A stretch of DNA of 64,000 nt from Marinobacterium halophilum (GCF_003014615.1 NZ_PYGI01000008.1:82853-146852), one strand, 5' to 3'; counted from the first letter of the stretch, positions 1-8,737 are shown. Numbers and translations: made by a program. Notes: generated by a model not told the origin, from the letters alone.

Positions 1-459
1 CGCCTGTGGCTGAAACACCTTGTTCAGGGCATCAATGATCTGCTCCTGCACGACTTCCATGCCAACGGTGGAAATCTGCACGACGAAGATGTCATAGAAG
101 CGGTCAACCACCAGGCCGGGCAAACCATCGGAATCACCGAAAATCACCCGATAACAGGGCTGGTCGAAGCACTGCTCACGCAGCGATTTGGCCACATTGA
201 AACGGTGAACCAGCAGCGAGCGGTCCAGCGGATGACTCAAGTCGCGGCTCAGCAAACGGCCACAGATCAGGGTATTGGGGTTGATCGTGGCGATCCCCAG
301 GGGCTTGCCGCGTGCATCCTGCACAACAACCTGTTCGCCCGGCTCGAAGCCTTTCAGTGGCGTAACCTTGTTGTCGACTTCATTGCTGTAGATCCACAGG
401 TGGCCGCCACGCAGGCGCCGATCAGCACCCGACTGCAGTGTGAGAGGTTTGAGGTTCAT
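1..459 (-). CDS. Class I SAM-dependent rRNA methyltransferase, RlmI family (partial)
   Basis: Only the first 153 residues lie in the window; the rest runs off the left edge. The N-terminus reads MNLKPLTLQSGADRRLRGGH and continues with a PUA-type RNA-binding region (about residues 1-75, with HLWIYSNEV and FEPGEQVVVQDARG). The linker ends in GDSDGLPGLVVDRF, the conserved lead-in to the methyltransferase fold of RlmI/YccW-type 23S rRNA m5C methyltransferases. The SAM-binding motifs are outside the window, so the target base is not shown. The ATG at 459 is the natural start because the PUA homology begins at once. It lies downstream of gcvH on the same strand, beyond a strong hairpin. Confidence 0.78.
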   Translation of the reverse strand, partial: MNLKPLTLQSGADRRLRGGHLWIYSNEVDNKVTPLKGFEPGEQVVVQDARGKPLGIATINPNTLICGRLLSRDLSHPLDRSLLVHRFNVAKSLREQCFDQPCYRVIFGDSDGLPGLVVDRFYDIFVVQISTVGMEVVQEQIIDALNKVFQPQA

Positions 460-484
460 TGTGCTCTGTCTTTGCTCTGAAATG

Positions 485-511
485 ACTGTCCCGGCAAAAG
501 GCCGGGACAGT
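485..511 (-). terminator. Hairpin between gcvH and the rRNA methyltransferase gene
   Basis: A perfect 11-bp stem (ACTGTCCCGGC / GCCGGGACAGT) with a 5-nt loop lies just after the gcvH stop. On the minus strand it is followed by CATTTC rather than a U-run. It could be a weak intrinsic terminator or a 3'-end stabilising hairpin; termination itself is inferred. Confidence 0.45.
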
Positions 512-537
512 GAAAAGATTCGGGTCGGAGACCGCTA

Positions 538-930
538 TCAGCTTTCGGATTCGCAGTGCGCGGTATAACCGTCAGCATCCAGCAGATCATCCAGCTCGGC
601 GCTGTCGCTCAACTTCAACTTGAAGAACCAGCCATCACCGTAAGGGTCGGAGTTGACGCTTTCCGGCGCATCTTCCAACGCTTCATTGATCTCCACGATT
701 TCGCCACTCAGCGGCGCATAGATGTCGGATGCCGCCTTGACGGACTCAACCACACCCACATCATCACCGGCAGCCACGTTGGCGCCGATATCCGGCAGCT
801 CAACGAATACCACATCACCCAACAGATCCTGGGCGTGTTCGGTAATACCGATGGTGACAACGCCATCACCTTCATCACGGATCCATTCGTGGCTGGCAAC
901 ATATTTCAGTTCGTTCGGGACATTGCTCAT
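538..930 (-). CDS. gcvH: Glycine cleavage system H protein
   Basis: This 130-residue protein is the lipoyl carrier of the glycine cleavage complex. It shuttles the aminomethyl group of glycine between the P, T and L proteins in the cytoplasm. It has the full family length and starts [20 protein letters not shown]. The lipoylation site is K65 in [16 protein letters not shown], and the C-terminal [11 protein letters not shown] is present. It lies 22 bp after gcvT on the same strand, so the two are almost certainly cotranscribed. gcvP does not follow; the next gene is an rRNA methyltransferase. Confidence 0.97.
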   Translation of the reverse strand: MSNVPNELKYVASHEWIRDEGDGVVTIGITEHAQDLLGDVVFVELPDIGANVAAGDDVGVVESVKAASDIYAPLSGEIVEINEALEDAPESVNSDPYGDGWFFKLKLSDSAELDDLLDADGYTAHCESES

Positions 931-952
931 ATCGGCTTCCTATCTGACTCGT

Positions 953-2056
953 TCAGGAGAATACTTTTTCACCATGGCGTACAAACGGCGGCTTGACCAC
1001 CTGCACCGGCACCAGCTTGCCACGCATCTCGACGCAGACCTCAGTACCAGTACCTGCCGGCACCCGCGCCAGCGCAATCGAGTGACCCAGCGTGGGCGAA
1101 AAACTGCCGCTGGTGATTTCACCTTCGCCCAGGCCGTCAACCACAACTTTCTGATGTGAGCGCAGCACGCCGCGCTCGGTCAACACCAGTCCGACCAGGC
1201 GCTGCGCCACACCCTTGGCCTTGAGTGCCTCAACCGCTTCACGGCCGACAAAGTGACGATCCGCCGGCTCCAGCGCCAACGTCCAGCCCATACCGGCTTC
1301 AAGCGGTGATGTCGCTTCATCCATATCGGCACCGTACAGGTTCATGCCGGCTTCCAGACGCAGGGTATCACGCGCACCCAGGCCACAAGGAGCAACGCCC
1401 GCGTCCAGCAACTGCTGCCAGAATGCGGCGGCTTCATCTTCCGGCAACATGATTTCCAGACCATCTTCGCCAGTATAGCCGGTACGGGCGATAAACCAGC
1501 CTTCCGACTCCTGACCGAAAAAGGGCTTCAATTCGGAGATCAGGCGGGCGCGGGATTCGCTTACGACCTGTTCAACGCGCTGCCGAGCCTTGGGCCCCTG
1601 AATCGCGATCATCGCCAGCTCGGGCTGTTCGGTCAGCGCAACGTCGAAACGCACAGCCTGGTCCGCCATCCAGCGCAGATCCTGCTCGCGGGTGCCGCAG
1701 TTGACGACCACACGGTACCACTCGCCGGAGGCATCGGGTTCGGTCATCAGGTAGACAATCAGATCATCGATCACACCGCCCTGCTCGTTCAACATGGCGC
1801 TGTACAACGCCTTGCCCTTTTGCTTCAAGGTCGCGACGTCGTTGGCCAGCAGGTGACGCAGATAGCTGCGTGCCTGGGCACCGGAGACATCGACTATGGT
1901 CATGTGCGACACGTCAAACATGCCGGCACTCTGACGGACCTTGTGGTGTTCCTCAACCTGGGAGCCATAGTGCAACGGCATATCCCAGCCGCTGAAATCG
2001 ACCAGTTTGGCGCCCAATGCATGATGTTGTGCGTGAAGTGCAGTCTTATGTCCCAT
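953..2056 (-). CDS. gcvT: Glycine cleavage system aminomethyltransferase (T protein)
   Basis: This 367-residue enzyme takes the aminomethyl group from lipoyl-GcvH, releases ammonia and makes 5,10-methylene-THF. The sequence follows E. coli GcvT closely: [15 protein letters not shown] near residue 20, [13 protein letters not shown], the folate-site stretch [13 protein letters not shown] and the C-terminal half [18 protein letters not shown]. The frame is open to 2158, but family homology begins at [18 protein letters not shown], so the ATG at 2056 was chosen; an in-frame ATG at 2068 is the alternative. Neither has a strong Shine-Dalgarno. It sits 123 bp after ubiI and 22 bp before gcvH. Confidence 0.95.
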   Translation of the reverse strand: MGHKTALHAQHHALGAKLVDFSGWDMPLHYGSQVEEHHKVRQSAGMFDVSHMTIVDVSGAQARSYLRHLLANDVATLKQKGKALYSAMLNEQGGVIDDLIVYLMTEPDASGEWYRVVVNCGTREQDLRWMADQAVRFDVALTEQPELAMIAIQGPKARQRVEQVVSESRARLISELKPFFGQESEGWFIARTGYTGEDGLEIMLPEDEAAAFWQQLLDAGVAPCGLGARDTLRLEAGMNLYGADMDEATSPLEAGMGWTLALEPADRHFVGREAVEALKAKGVAQRLVGLVLTERGVLRSHQKVVVDGLGEGEITSGSFSPTLGHSIALARVPAGTGTEVCVEMRGKLVPVQVVKPPFVRHGEKVFS

Positions 2057-2179
2057 CGGCAAACCCATCTGCAGCAGTGTTCCGAACCGACAGCCGAAGC
2101 CGCGTCGCAACTGGTTAACACAAAAAAAGGGATGACAATGTATCGGCATTTGCGCCACAGATCAATCTTTAACCGACTG

Positions 2180-3445
2180 TCAAGTCCGCGTCCGCTGCAG
2201 CCGTTGCGGACGCTCGCCGGACAGTCCCATCGCCTGCATGACCAGGTGCTGCTTGACCGGTTCCAGCCGATTCATCAGGTTCATGCCACAGCTTCGTAAC
2301 AGACGTACGGGTGCCGGTTGCGGTGCAAACAGGCGGCGAAAGCTTTCCATGGCTGCAGCCATGGTCAGGTTGGCGCTGCGGCGCTGGCGCTGATAGCGGC
2401 GCAGTACCTGCGGGTCGGCCACCGACTCGCCGCGCTGCCAGGCAGCTTCCACCACATCGGCCAACGCGGCCGCATCCATGAAGCCCAGATTGACCCCCTG
2501 GCCTGCCAGGGGATGAATGGTATGCGCCGCATCACCAATCAGTGCCAGCCCTGCATCGACATACTGATGAGCATGACGCTGACGCAGCGGAATCAGTTGG
2601 CGTTCGGCACTGTCCAGCACCGCGCCCAGGCAATAATCCGATGCCTGCCCCAATGCCTGGCGGAACGCCTCATCCGGTAACGCCATCAGACTGCGAGCAT
2701 GCTCCGGCGAGGTCGACCAGACGATCGACAGCCGCTGCCGATCACCACCGGCCAGCGGCAACAGCGCCAGCGGACCATCCTCGGTGAAGCGCTGCCAGCA
2801 GGTATCGGCATGCTCACGCTCGGTGGTGATGGTGGTCACCAGCGCATGGTGTCCATAATCCCACTCGAGCGCGCCCAGACCGCTGAGCTGGCGGGTACGT
2901 GACAGCGCACCGTCAGCCCCCACCACCAAACCGGCCTGCCAGCAACTGCCATCACTGAGCGTCAACGTGCGCTGACCATCCGCTTCCGGTGCCGACAGCT
3001 GCTGCAGGCTGACACCTGTCACCAGCTGCAAATTGTCGTGTGCCGACAGTTGTTGCAGCAAACCGGCCTGAATCACCGAGTTTTCCACGATATAGCCCAG
3101 ACACTCCTGATGCAGCGCATCGGCATCAAACTGGATCAGACCGTCACCTTCGCCATCCCAGACCTGCATCTTGCGGTAGGGACCAATGCGGTAAAGATCA
3201 CGAATCAGTGCCCAGGCACCAAGCTGATCCAGCAGTTCCACCGACGCCAGATTGAGTGCACTGACCCGGGGGTCGTACTGCGCCTCGGGACGGGCACAGA
3301 GTTGATCCAGCCAACCCTCGACACTGCCCTCACGCTGCTCCAGCAAACAGATGCGCCGCCCTGAAGGTGCCAGCGCCAGGGCCAGCGCCAGCCCAACCAT
3401 GCCGGCCCCTACGATCACTACCTCGGCGTGCTGTGCAGTTGTCAT
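2180..3445 (-). CDS. ubiI: FAD-dependent ubiquinone-biosynthesis hydroxylase, UbiI/VisC type
   Basis: This 421-residue flavoprotein monooxygenase belongs to the UbiH/UbiF/VisC/COQ6 family, which hydroxylates the ring of ubiquinone precursors. It has the N-terminal FAD dinucleotide motif VVIVGAGMVGLALALALA, the DG motif (VVGADGALS) and the GD motif (ALIGDAAHTIHPLAGQGVNLG). The start at 3445 places the FAD motif about ten residues in; the open frame to 3589 is not homologous. It follows ubiH by 16 bp, as visC/ubiI does in E. coli. The exact ring position (C5, as UbiI) is inferred from synteny, since sequence alone hardly separates UbiI from UbiF. Confidence 0.87.
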   Translation of the reverse strand: MTTAQHAEVVIVGAGMVGLALALALAPSGRRICLLEQREGSVEGWLDQLCARPEAQYDPRVSALNLASVELLDQLGAWALIRDLYRIGPYRKMQVWDGEGDGLIQFDADALHQECLGYIVENSVIQAGLLQQLSAHDNLQLVTGVSLQQLSAPEADGQRTLTLSDGSCWQAGLVVGADGALSRTRQLSGLGALEWDYGHHALVTTITTEREHADTCWQRFTEDGPLALLPLAGGDRQRLSIVWSTSPEHARSLMALPDEAFRQALGQASDYCLGAVLDSAERQLIPLRQRHAHQYVDAGLALIGDAAHTIHPLAGQGVNLGFMDAAALADVVEAAWQRGESVADPQVLRRYQRQRRSANLTMAAAMESFRRLFAPQPAPVRLLRSCGMNLMNRLEPVKQHLVMQAMGLSGERPQRLQRTRT

Positions 3446-3461
3446 TTCGACGTCTCCGATG

Positions 3462-4706
3462 TCAGCGCAAACGCGCCGCAGGTTGATCCAGCCCCATCGC
3501 CGCACGGGCAAACAGGGTCTTGCCCGCCGGGCAGCTGTCCAGCAGTTGCAGGCCAAGACCACGTCCCAGACGCAACAGAGGATTGTCACTGGTAAACAAT
3601 TTCAAGGTGCGGTCGCTGAAGGCGATGGTGCGCTGCTGATCCTGACGGCGCTGCTCGACAAACACCTGCAGACCGTCCAGAGCGCCCAGCGGGAGCCCCG
3701 CACGCCGGCGGGCAATGATCACATCGGCCAGTGCCACCACACCTCGCAACGCAAGGTTGTAGCCCTGACCGGCAATCGGGTGCAGTGCATGGGCCGCATT
3801 GCCCAGCACCACCAATCCGGTCCGGACCTGCTCATCCGCCAGTGTCAGCTTAAGCGGGTAATGATGACGCTCGCCCACGGCGGTAAAGCGGCCGGCACGG
3901 TAACCGAACGCCGTTTGCAGACGGGCCAGGAAAGCACGGTCATCCAGCGCCAGCACGTCATCAAGCGCATCATCGGCCAGCGTCCAGACCAGACCGCAAC
4001 GCGTTTGTCCGTCCAGCGTCTCACCCGGCAACAGCGCCAGCGGCCCGGCCTCGGTGAAACGCTCATAAGCGATATTGGCATGCGCACGGTCCAGCGAGAC
4101 GTTGGCCACCAGTGCATGCTGACCGTATGCCTGCTCGCGGTAATGAATGCCCAAACGCTCACGCAGGGTCGAGCGCCCGCCATCCGCCATCACCACCAGT
4201 TCCGCACGCAGGTGCTGCTCACCGGTAGCGGTGTGCAGCCGGATTTCATTGCCGGTTGCAGTCGGCGTCAACGCCTGTACCTCAGCGGACGAGATCAGGG
4301 TAAGTCGATCGCCCGCATGTGCCTGCAGATGACTGATCAACACTTGCCCAAGCCAGTGGTTCTCCACCACATAGCCCAGCGCAGGCACACCTTCTTCCTG
4401 CGCGTGCAGGCGTGTACAGCCGAAACGGCCACGATCGGACACGTGGATCTGTGCGATCGGCGTCAGGTGAGCCTCCAGTGCCGACCAGAGCCCCATGCGC
4501 TGATATAGCGTGCGTACGCCCTGGGCCAAAGCCGTGGAGCGCGCATCGTAACTCGGGGTATATACCGGTTCACCGGCAGCGGGCAGCGGCTGCGCTTCAA
4601 TCAGCGCCATATTCAGTTCCAGTTCCCGCGCCACCGGCAGCAAGGCGGCTGCCAGACTGGCCCCTACCATGCCACCACCGATAATGATCAGATCATACTG
4701 CTGCAT
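3462..4706 (-). CDS. ubiH: 2-octaprenyl-6-methoxyphenol hydroxylase
   Basis: This 414-residue FAD monooxygenase of aerobic ubiquinone synthesis has the FAD-binding start YDLIIIGGGMVGASLAAALL, the family stretch SYDARSTALAQGVRTLYQ, the DG motif (VVMADGGRSTLRERLGI) and the GD motif region LVVLGNAAHALHPIAGQGYNL. In this GD motif Asp is replaced by Asn, as in known UbiH proteins. It sits 19 bp after pepP, the order found in E. coli (pepP-ubiH-ubiI). Confidence 0.93.
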   Translation of the reverse strand: MQQYDLIIIGGGMVGASLAAALLPVARELELNMALIEAQPLPAAGEPVYTPSYDARSTALAQGVRTLYQRMGLWSALEAHLTPIAQIHVSDRGRFGCTRLHAQEEGVPALGYVVENHWLGQVLISHLQAHAGDRLTLISSAEVQALTPTATGNEIRLHTATGEQHLRAELVVMADGGRSTLRERLGIHYREQAYGQHALVANVSLDRAHANIAYERFTEAGPLALLPGETLDGQTRCGLVWTLADDALDDVLALDDRAFLARLQTAFGYRAGRFTAVGERHHYPLKLTLADEQVRTGLVVLGNAAHALHPIAGQGYNLALRGVVALADVIIARRRAGLPLGALDGLQVFVEQRRQDQQRTIAFSDRTLKLFTSDNPLLRLGRGLGLQLLDSCPAGKTLFARAAMGLDQPAARLR

Positions 4707-4725
4707 TGTCCGTTTCTCCGGCGGT

Positions 4726-6042
4726 TCAGGCCCGCGCCATCAGTGCCTCAATCGCAGCCACGGTTTTAGGCACGCCACCGGTGAGCACCTCGTGACCATC
4801 CGCAGTTACCAGCACATCGTCTTCGATACGGATACCGATCCCGCGCCATTCAGGCGCTACACTGTCATCGTCCGGTGCTACATAGAGCCCCGGCTCAATG
4901 GTCATGACCATGCCCGGCTCCAACGGTCGCCAGTCACCGTCCACCTTGTATTGGCCCACATCATGTACATCCATGCCCAGCCAATGACCAATGCGGTGCA
5001 TGTAGAAACGACGGTAGGCCTCGGTTTCGATCAGCTCGTCCCGTTCGCCCTGCAACAGGCCCAGACGGATCAGGCCCTCGGTGAGGCACTCAACGGACAG
5101 GTCATGAATACGGTTCCAAAGAACACCGGGGCGCATCGCGTCAATACAGGCCAGCTGAGTGTCGAGCACCAGCTCGTACAGTGCCTTCTGCTGTGGCGAG
5201 AAACGACCGTTGACCGGGAAGGTACGGGTAATATCACTGGCATAGTTATCCAGTTCACACCCGGCATCGATCAGCACCAGATCGCCATCCTGCAACCTGT
5301 CCATATTGTCGATATAGTGCAGGATGCAGCCGTTGGCGCCGCCACCGACAATCGGCGAATAGGCTTGAAAGCGCGCGCCCTGCTGCATGCAGTAACCGGT
5401 AATTTCGGCTTCCAGCTGATATTCGTGCATCCCCGGACGACAGGCCAGCATCGCCCGGCAGTGGGCTTCGGCGGAGATCTCCGCGGCACGGCGCATGACC
5501 GCCTGCTCTTCATCGCTCTTGAACAGCCGCAGCTCATGCAGCAGGTTGTCCAGCAGTACCAGTTCTTCCGGTGCTTCGGCCCCCTGACGCGCCTGCGCCC
5601 GCACCTGGTTCAGCCAGCCACGTACGCGAGTATCCAGAGCTTCATCGCTGCCCAGTGCGTAATATAGTCGCTGCACACCATTCAGCAGCAGCGGCATCTG
5701 CTGCTCCAGTGCGTCCAGCGCGAACGCCTGATCGGCACCGAAATCACGTTCGCAACCCTCGGGGCCTGCGCGGTAGCCGGTCCAGACCTCCAGCTGCGGA
5801 TCCCGTGGCGGACAAAACAGCACGTATTCGCCTTCGGCACGCCCGGGCATCAGCAACAGCAACGCATCGGGCTCATTGAAACCGGTCAGGTAATAGAAGT
5901 CACTGTCCTGACGAAACGCATATTCGGCATCCCGGTTGCGGGTCTGCAAATGACTGGCCGAGACCAGCGCAATGCTGCCCGCCGGCAGCTGCTGTAGCAG
6001 GCGGGCACGGCGGCGGGCAAATTCGTCTTGAGAAATCTTCAT
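4726..6042 (-). CDS. pepP: Xaa-Pro aminopeptidase (aminopeptidase P II)
   Basis: This 438-residue cytoplasmic enzyme removes N-terminal residues that precede proline. The N-terminal domain carries SDFYYLTGFNEPDALLLL, and the C-terminal pita-bread fold has all five metal ligands: D259 and D270 (LIDAGCELDNYASDITRTF), H353 (HRIGHWLGMDVHD), E383 (MTIEPGLYV) and E407 (RIEDDVLVT). ATG at 6042 follows AGGA by 7 nt, so it is preferred over the upstream in-frame GTG at 6045. It is the second gene of the UPF0149-pepP-ubiH-ubiI run. Confidence 0.97.
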   Translation of the reverse strand: MKISQDEFARRRARLLQQLPAGSIALVSASHLQTRNRDAEYAFRQDSDFYYLTGFNEPDALLLLMPGRAEGEYVLFCPPRDPQLEVWTGYRAGPEGCERDFGADQAFALDALEQQMPLLLNGVQRLYYALGSDEALDTRVRGWLNQVRAQARQGAEAPEELVLLDNLLHELRLFKSDEEQAVMRRAAEISAEAHCRAMLACRPGMHEYQLEAEITGYCMQQGARFQAYSPIVGGGANGCILHYIDNMDRLQDGDLVLIDAGCELDNYASDITRTFPVNGRFSPQQKALYELVLDTQLACIDAMRPGVLWNRIHDLSVECLTEGLIRLGLLQGERDELIETEAYRRFYMHRIGHWLGMDVHDVGQYKVDGDWRPLEPGMVMTIEPGLYVAPDDDSVAPEWRGIGIRIEDDVLVTADGHEVLTGGVPKTVAAIEALMARA

Positions 6043-6061
6043 CACGGCATCCTGTCAAAGG

Positions 6062-6676
6062 TTAGTGCAGTACCGGTGTATCGCTGGCGGGTGCGTCGGC
6101 CGCCGGGGCATCGGGCTCATTACATTCACTGAAGACCAGCAGCGCAGCCATGCGCACATATTCCTGCACCTCCATCAGATCGCCTTCATCTTCCTCGGAG
6201 TCGGCATCGGCAGCAGTGCTGATCTGTACAATCTGTGCCAAGTCACGCAGGGTCTCCTGTCCTTCAACCGACAGCCCCTGGGCGCCCTTGCGTTCCTGCA
6301 GGCCAAACCCGCTAAGGAAACCACTACACCACACACCGAGGGCATCGGCACGAATCGGCAATGGCTGATCATCGTCCGGCAACAGCAGCTCCAGACTGAA
6401 ATCCGGGGCTTCAAACTGCTGCAGGGTGGCAAGGTACAGCTGCATCACCCCTGTGCGTACGGCGGCACCGGAAAAGGGTTCAAGGTCCAGCAATTGCTGG
6501 ATACGCTGCAGCAAAGTCGTCGGATCAAAGCGGGCACCCGCCGCCAATTGCCCGGCCAGAAGTCCGTGCAGTTCTGCCGGCGATACGGTCAGCGCACCCT
6601 CCTCAACCAGCCAGTCGGCCAAGGTATCGAAGTCCGGCAGTTCTACCGAAGCGGCCTGTTCATGGGTCATAGTCAT
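6062..6676 (-). CDS. UPF0149 family protein (YgfB/YecA type)
   Basis: This 204-residue protein of the YgfB family is encoded immediately before pepP, exactly where ygfB sits in E. coli. Visible family features are LADWLVEEGALTVSPAELHGLLAGQLAAG near the start, WCSGFLSGFGLQ in the middle and the acidic segment before LMEVQEYVRMAALLVFSE. It lacks the C-terminal SEC-C metal motif of the longer YecA members. YgfB homologues influence alternative ribosome rescue and beta-lactamase expression in Pseudomonas, but no biochemical role can be read from the sequence. The last 20 residues are low-complexity (Ala, Pro, Asp). Confidence 0.85.
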   Translation of the reverse strand: MTMTHEQAASVELPDFDTLADWLVEEGALTVSPAELHGLLAGQLAAGARFDPTTLLQRIQQLLDLEPFSGAAVRTGVMQLYLATLQQFEAPDFSLELLLPDDDQPLPIRADALGVWCSGFLSGFGLQERKGAQGLSVEGQETLRDLAQIVQISTAADADSEEDEGDLMEVQEYVRMAALLVFSECNEPDAPAADAPASDTPVLH

Positions 6677-6834
6677 CTATCCGGGGTTTAGTCTGTTGAG
6701 GCGAGGGTAACCGGACAGAACCGGCACCGCATTGATCTCTATGCTAGCATTTCACTATAAACAGAGCCATGGAGCGTCGATTGACCCTGTCGCGGCAGCT
6801 GTTTATAGTCAGCAGGTATTGTATGGGGCCCAGC

Positions 6835-7044
6835 ATGAGCGAACACTATTTCAACGCACTTGAACTGAAGATTGACCAACTGCTGGCACACGTCGAACAG
6901 TTGGAGCAGGAAAACCGGCAACTGCGACAGCAGGATATACGGCTGCGTGAAGAACGCGCTCAGCTGGTGCAGCTGAACGACCAGACCCGCGGCAAGGTTG
7001 AAGGCATGATACAGCGACTCAAGGCACTGGAGCAGAATTCATGA
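6835..7044 (+). CDS. TIGR02449 family short coiled-coil protein
   Basis: This 69-residue protein is almost entirely heptad-like: LELKIDQLLAHVEQLEQENRQ, then RLREERAQLVQLNDQTRGKVEGMIQRLKALEQ. The length and composition match the TIGR02449 family, ZapB-like small proteins found directly before zapA in pseudomonads and relatives. Its stop overlaps the zapA start by ATGA, so the two are translationally coupled; a role with ZapA at the division ring is inference from context. A second ATG at 6823, preceded by AGG, could add four residues. Confidence 0.8.
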   Translation: MSEHYFNALELKIDQLLAHVEQLEQENRQLRQQDIRLREERAQLVQLNDQTRGKVEGMIQRLKALEQNS

Positions 7045-7361
7045 GCGCGGATGCACGTACAGTGACGGTCAAATTGCTGGACAAGGAATACACCATCAGC
7101 TGTCCGGATGGTGCCGAAGCCGAGCTGCTGGCTTCCGCCGATTACCTGAACCAGAAAATGCAGGATATTCGTGGCTCCGGCAAGATCATCGGGCTGGAAA
7201 GGATCGCCGTAATGGCCGCCCTGAACATGTCTCACGAACTGATCAAAAGCCATGAACAGCAACGCCAGAATATCGAGACCAACCTGCGCCGCCTGGGCCA
7301 AAAGATCGATCACAGCCTGACTCGCCACGCCAACCGTGATGAAAACTCTTCATCTTCCTGA
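7041..7361 (+). CDS. zapA: Cell division protein ZapA
   Basis: This 106-residue protein of the ZapA family binds FtsZ and bundles protofilaments at the Z-ring. It starts with a beta-rich head (VTVKLLDKEYTISCPDGAEAELLASADYL), followed by the conserved MQDIRGSGKIIGLERIAVMAALNMSHEL and a C-terminal coiled coil. The gene overlaps the preceding coiled-coil gene by 4 nt and is followed by 6S RNA and fau, the widely conserved zapA-ssrS-fau order. Confidence 0.93.
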   Translation: MSADARTVTVKLLDKEYTISCPDGAEAELLASADYLNQKMQDIRGSGKIIGLERIAVMAALNMSHELIKSHEQQRQNIETNLRRLGQKIDHSLTRHANRDENSSSS

Positions 7362-7424
7362 AAAGCCATTATTCAACAACAGGATAGATCTTATCCTTAG
7401 CAAAAACTGACAGAATTTCAAGGG

Positions 7425-7452
7425 CTGACATCGGCCGCCAAGTGCGTATAAT
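7425..7452 (+). promoter_or_regulatory. Sigma-70 promoter of 6S RNA
   Basis: CTGACA (7425-7430) and a perfect TATAAT (7447-7452) are separated by 16 bp. The predicted start near 7460 coincides with the 5' end expected for the 6S RNA closing stem. Confidence 0.75.
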
Positions 7453-7459
7453 GACTATC

Positions 7460-7637
7460 AGGTTCCTGGAGTGTGCGACAGTCGGTCAAGTCCCTCGAGC
7501 CGATAAGCAGTTACCAGGCAGCGTTAACTGGTGTTGTGAGCATGTCCGCTTGACGGAAAGCCTAATTCACTTGTAAACGCTTCCACTCTGAACCTTAGGG
7601 TTCAGGGCCACGACCGACACCGGCACTCTGGGAAGCC
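7460..7637 (+). ncRNA. ssrS: 6S RNA
   Basis: This roughly 178-nt RNA sequesters sigma-70 RNA polymerase in stationary phase by mimicking an open promoter. It lies between zapA and fau, the conserved place. Recognisable segments are TCAAGTCCCTCGAGCCGATA on the 5' arm, GTGAGCATGTCCGCTTGACGG in the central region (both read like E. coli 6S), AACCTTAGGGTTCAGGG on the 3' arm, and a terminal stem in which TTCCTGGAGTG pairs with CACTCTGGGAA. The 3' end near 7637 is set by this closing stem, followed by a short T-run. Ends are estimated to within a few bases. Confidence 0.92.
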
Positions 7638-7646
7638 TTTTTTACC

Positions 7647-8243
7647 ATGATGCAGGACCGCAAGACACTCCGCCGCCAGATACGTCTTCGACGCCGATCC
7701 CTCACTGCCCGCCAGCAACGCCACGCCGCACAGTCACTGTGCCGAAATTTGCGCTCACACCTCTGGTTCCGGCAAGCACAACATATCGCCCTGTATCTGC
7801 CCAACGATGGTGAAATCGACACCTCGCCACTGATAAAGCTCTGCCGCTCACTGGGAAAACAGCTGTACTTACCGGTATTGCATCCGATCCGACACAATCG
7901 CCTCTGGTTCACACCCTATGATACCGACACCCCAATGCGCCGCAATTGCTACCGCATTCTGGAACCAGTGCTGCAGGGGCAACCACGCCGTCCGGCGCAC
8001 GCACTGGATCTGGTATTGATGCCACTGGTGGCCTTTTCCGCCGATGGCGGACGGATGGGAATGGGCGGGGGATACTATGACCGCAGCTTTGCGTTCAAAC
8101 TGCGGGCGAAAGCACTAAAAGGGCCAAGACTGATCGGCCTGGCGCATGATTTTCAGCGTCAACCACAACTACCTCTGGAACCCTGGGACGTTCCACTGGA
8201 TGGTGTTGCCACTGATAGCCGGATTTACCGCATCAGCTGTTGA
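7647..8243 (+). CDS. fau: 5-formyltetrahydrofolate cyclo-ligase
   Basis: This 198-residue enzyme (YgfA/MTHFS) uses ATP to convert 5-formyl-THF to 5,10-methenyl-THF, returning an inhibitory folate to the one-carbon pool. The N-terminus is very basic (RKTLRRQIRLRRRSL), followed by IALYLPNDGEIDTSPLI and the signature GGRMGMGGGYYDR with upstream DLVLMPLVAFS. It begins only about 10 bp past the 3' end of 6S RNA and is probably cotranscribed with it, as in E. coli. The glycine cleavage genes nearby also feed the THF pool. Confidence 0.94.
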   Translation: MMQDRKTLRRQIRLRRRSLTARQQRHAAQSLCRNLRSHLWFRQAQHIALYLPNDGEIDTSPLIKLCRSLGKQLYLPVLHPIRHNRLWFTPYDTDTPMRRNCYRILEPVLQGQPRRPAHALDLVLMPLVAFSADGGRMGMGGGYYDRSFAFKLRAKALKGPRLIGLAHDFQRQPQLPLEPWDVPLDGVATDSRIYRISC

Positions 8244-8358
8244 AGACGTCCTGTACCATCGCCGCCAGCTGCAGATCACTCTGCGATATGCCCGTCATGA
8301 GCGTACCAACGACAAAGACAACAACGAGTATCAATACGAGATCCGGACTTTTGTTCAT
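8233..8358 (-). CDS. Possible 41-residue single-pass membrane protein
   Basis: An ATG at 8358 opens a 41-codon frame, MNKSPDLVLILVVVFVVGTL... ending in QDVFNS and a TGA at 8233-8235. Residues 7-24 form one strongly hydrophobic helix, followed by a polar tail. It converges on fau and overlaps its last 11 bp. No convincing Shine-Dalgarno is visible, which lowers confidence. I do not recognise the family; function is unknown. Confidence 0.45.
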   Translation of the reverse strand: MNKSPDLVLILVVVFVVGTLMTGISQSDLQLAAMVQDVFNS

Positions 8359-8737
8359 AGGGTCAGATTAATCTTGGTGTTGTGAATGTAATGATGCGAA
8401 ATTCGGGGAAAATCCCCCGAATGGATGACGTCTAGTCTTCCATAGGCAGGTTTTTTTTCAACCCTAAATGCCATTTTTTCATCTTTTATCTGCATTTTTT
8501 TGGATCTTTCGCGAACGTCGTCGAAAAAAACCTGCATACAAACTTAACATGTTTGCATATCACTACACTTTATCAATAATTACATGCAGCACTCACATCT
8601 CACCTGCCTTCCGTCGTCAATACATCAAGCAAAAACCCGGCAACAATCGGTGATAATCAACGATATCTGGTATACATTCGAAAACACGCAGCACCGGTTG
8701 CTGCTTCTCCGACATCCAATAAAAAAGGTCGATCATT
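8359..8737. other. AT-rich intergenic stretch with inverted repeats
   Basis: This stretch is markedly more AT-rich than its surroundings. It holds a hairpin ATTCGGGG/CCCCGAAT with a 6-nt loop (8401-8422), without a following T-run. It also holds a long-range inverted repeat, GCAGG plus eight Ts (8446-8458) against seven As plus CCTGC (8524-8535), enclosing T-rich tracts. The promoter of the GcvR-like gene should lie in the second half, but no convincing -35/-10 pair was identified. Confidence 0.6.

Noticed and set aside
2057..2158. A 34-residue N-terminal extension of GcvT
   Set aside because: The extra residues show no homology, and the family start at 2056 aligns directly with E. coli GcvT.
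2057..2179. A glycine riboswitch before gcvT
   Set aside because: The 123-bp minus-strand leader lacks the conserved glycine aptamer core and a tandem arrangement; no expression-platform hairpin with a T-run is present.
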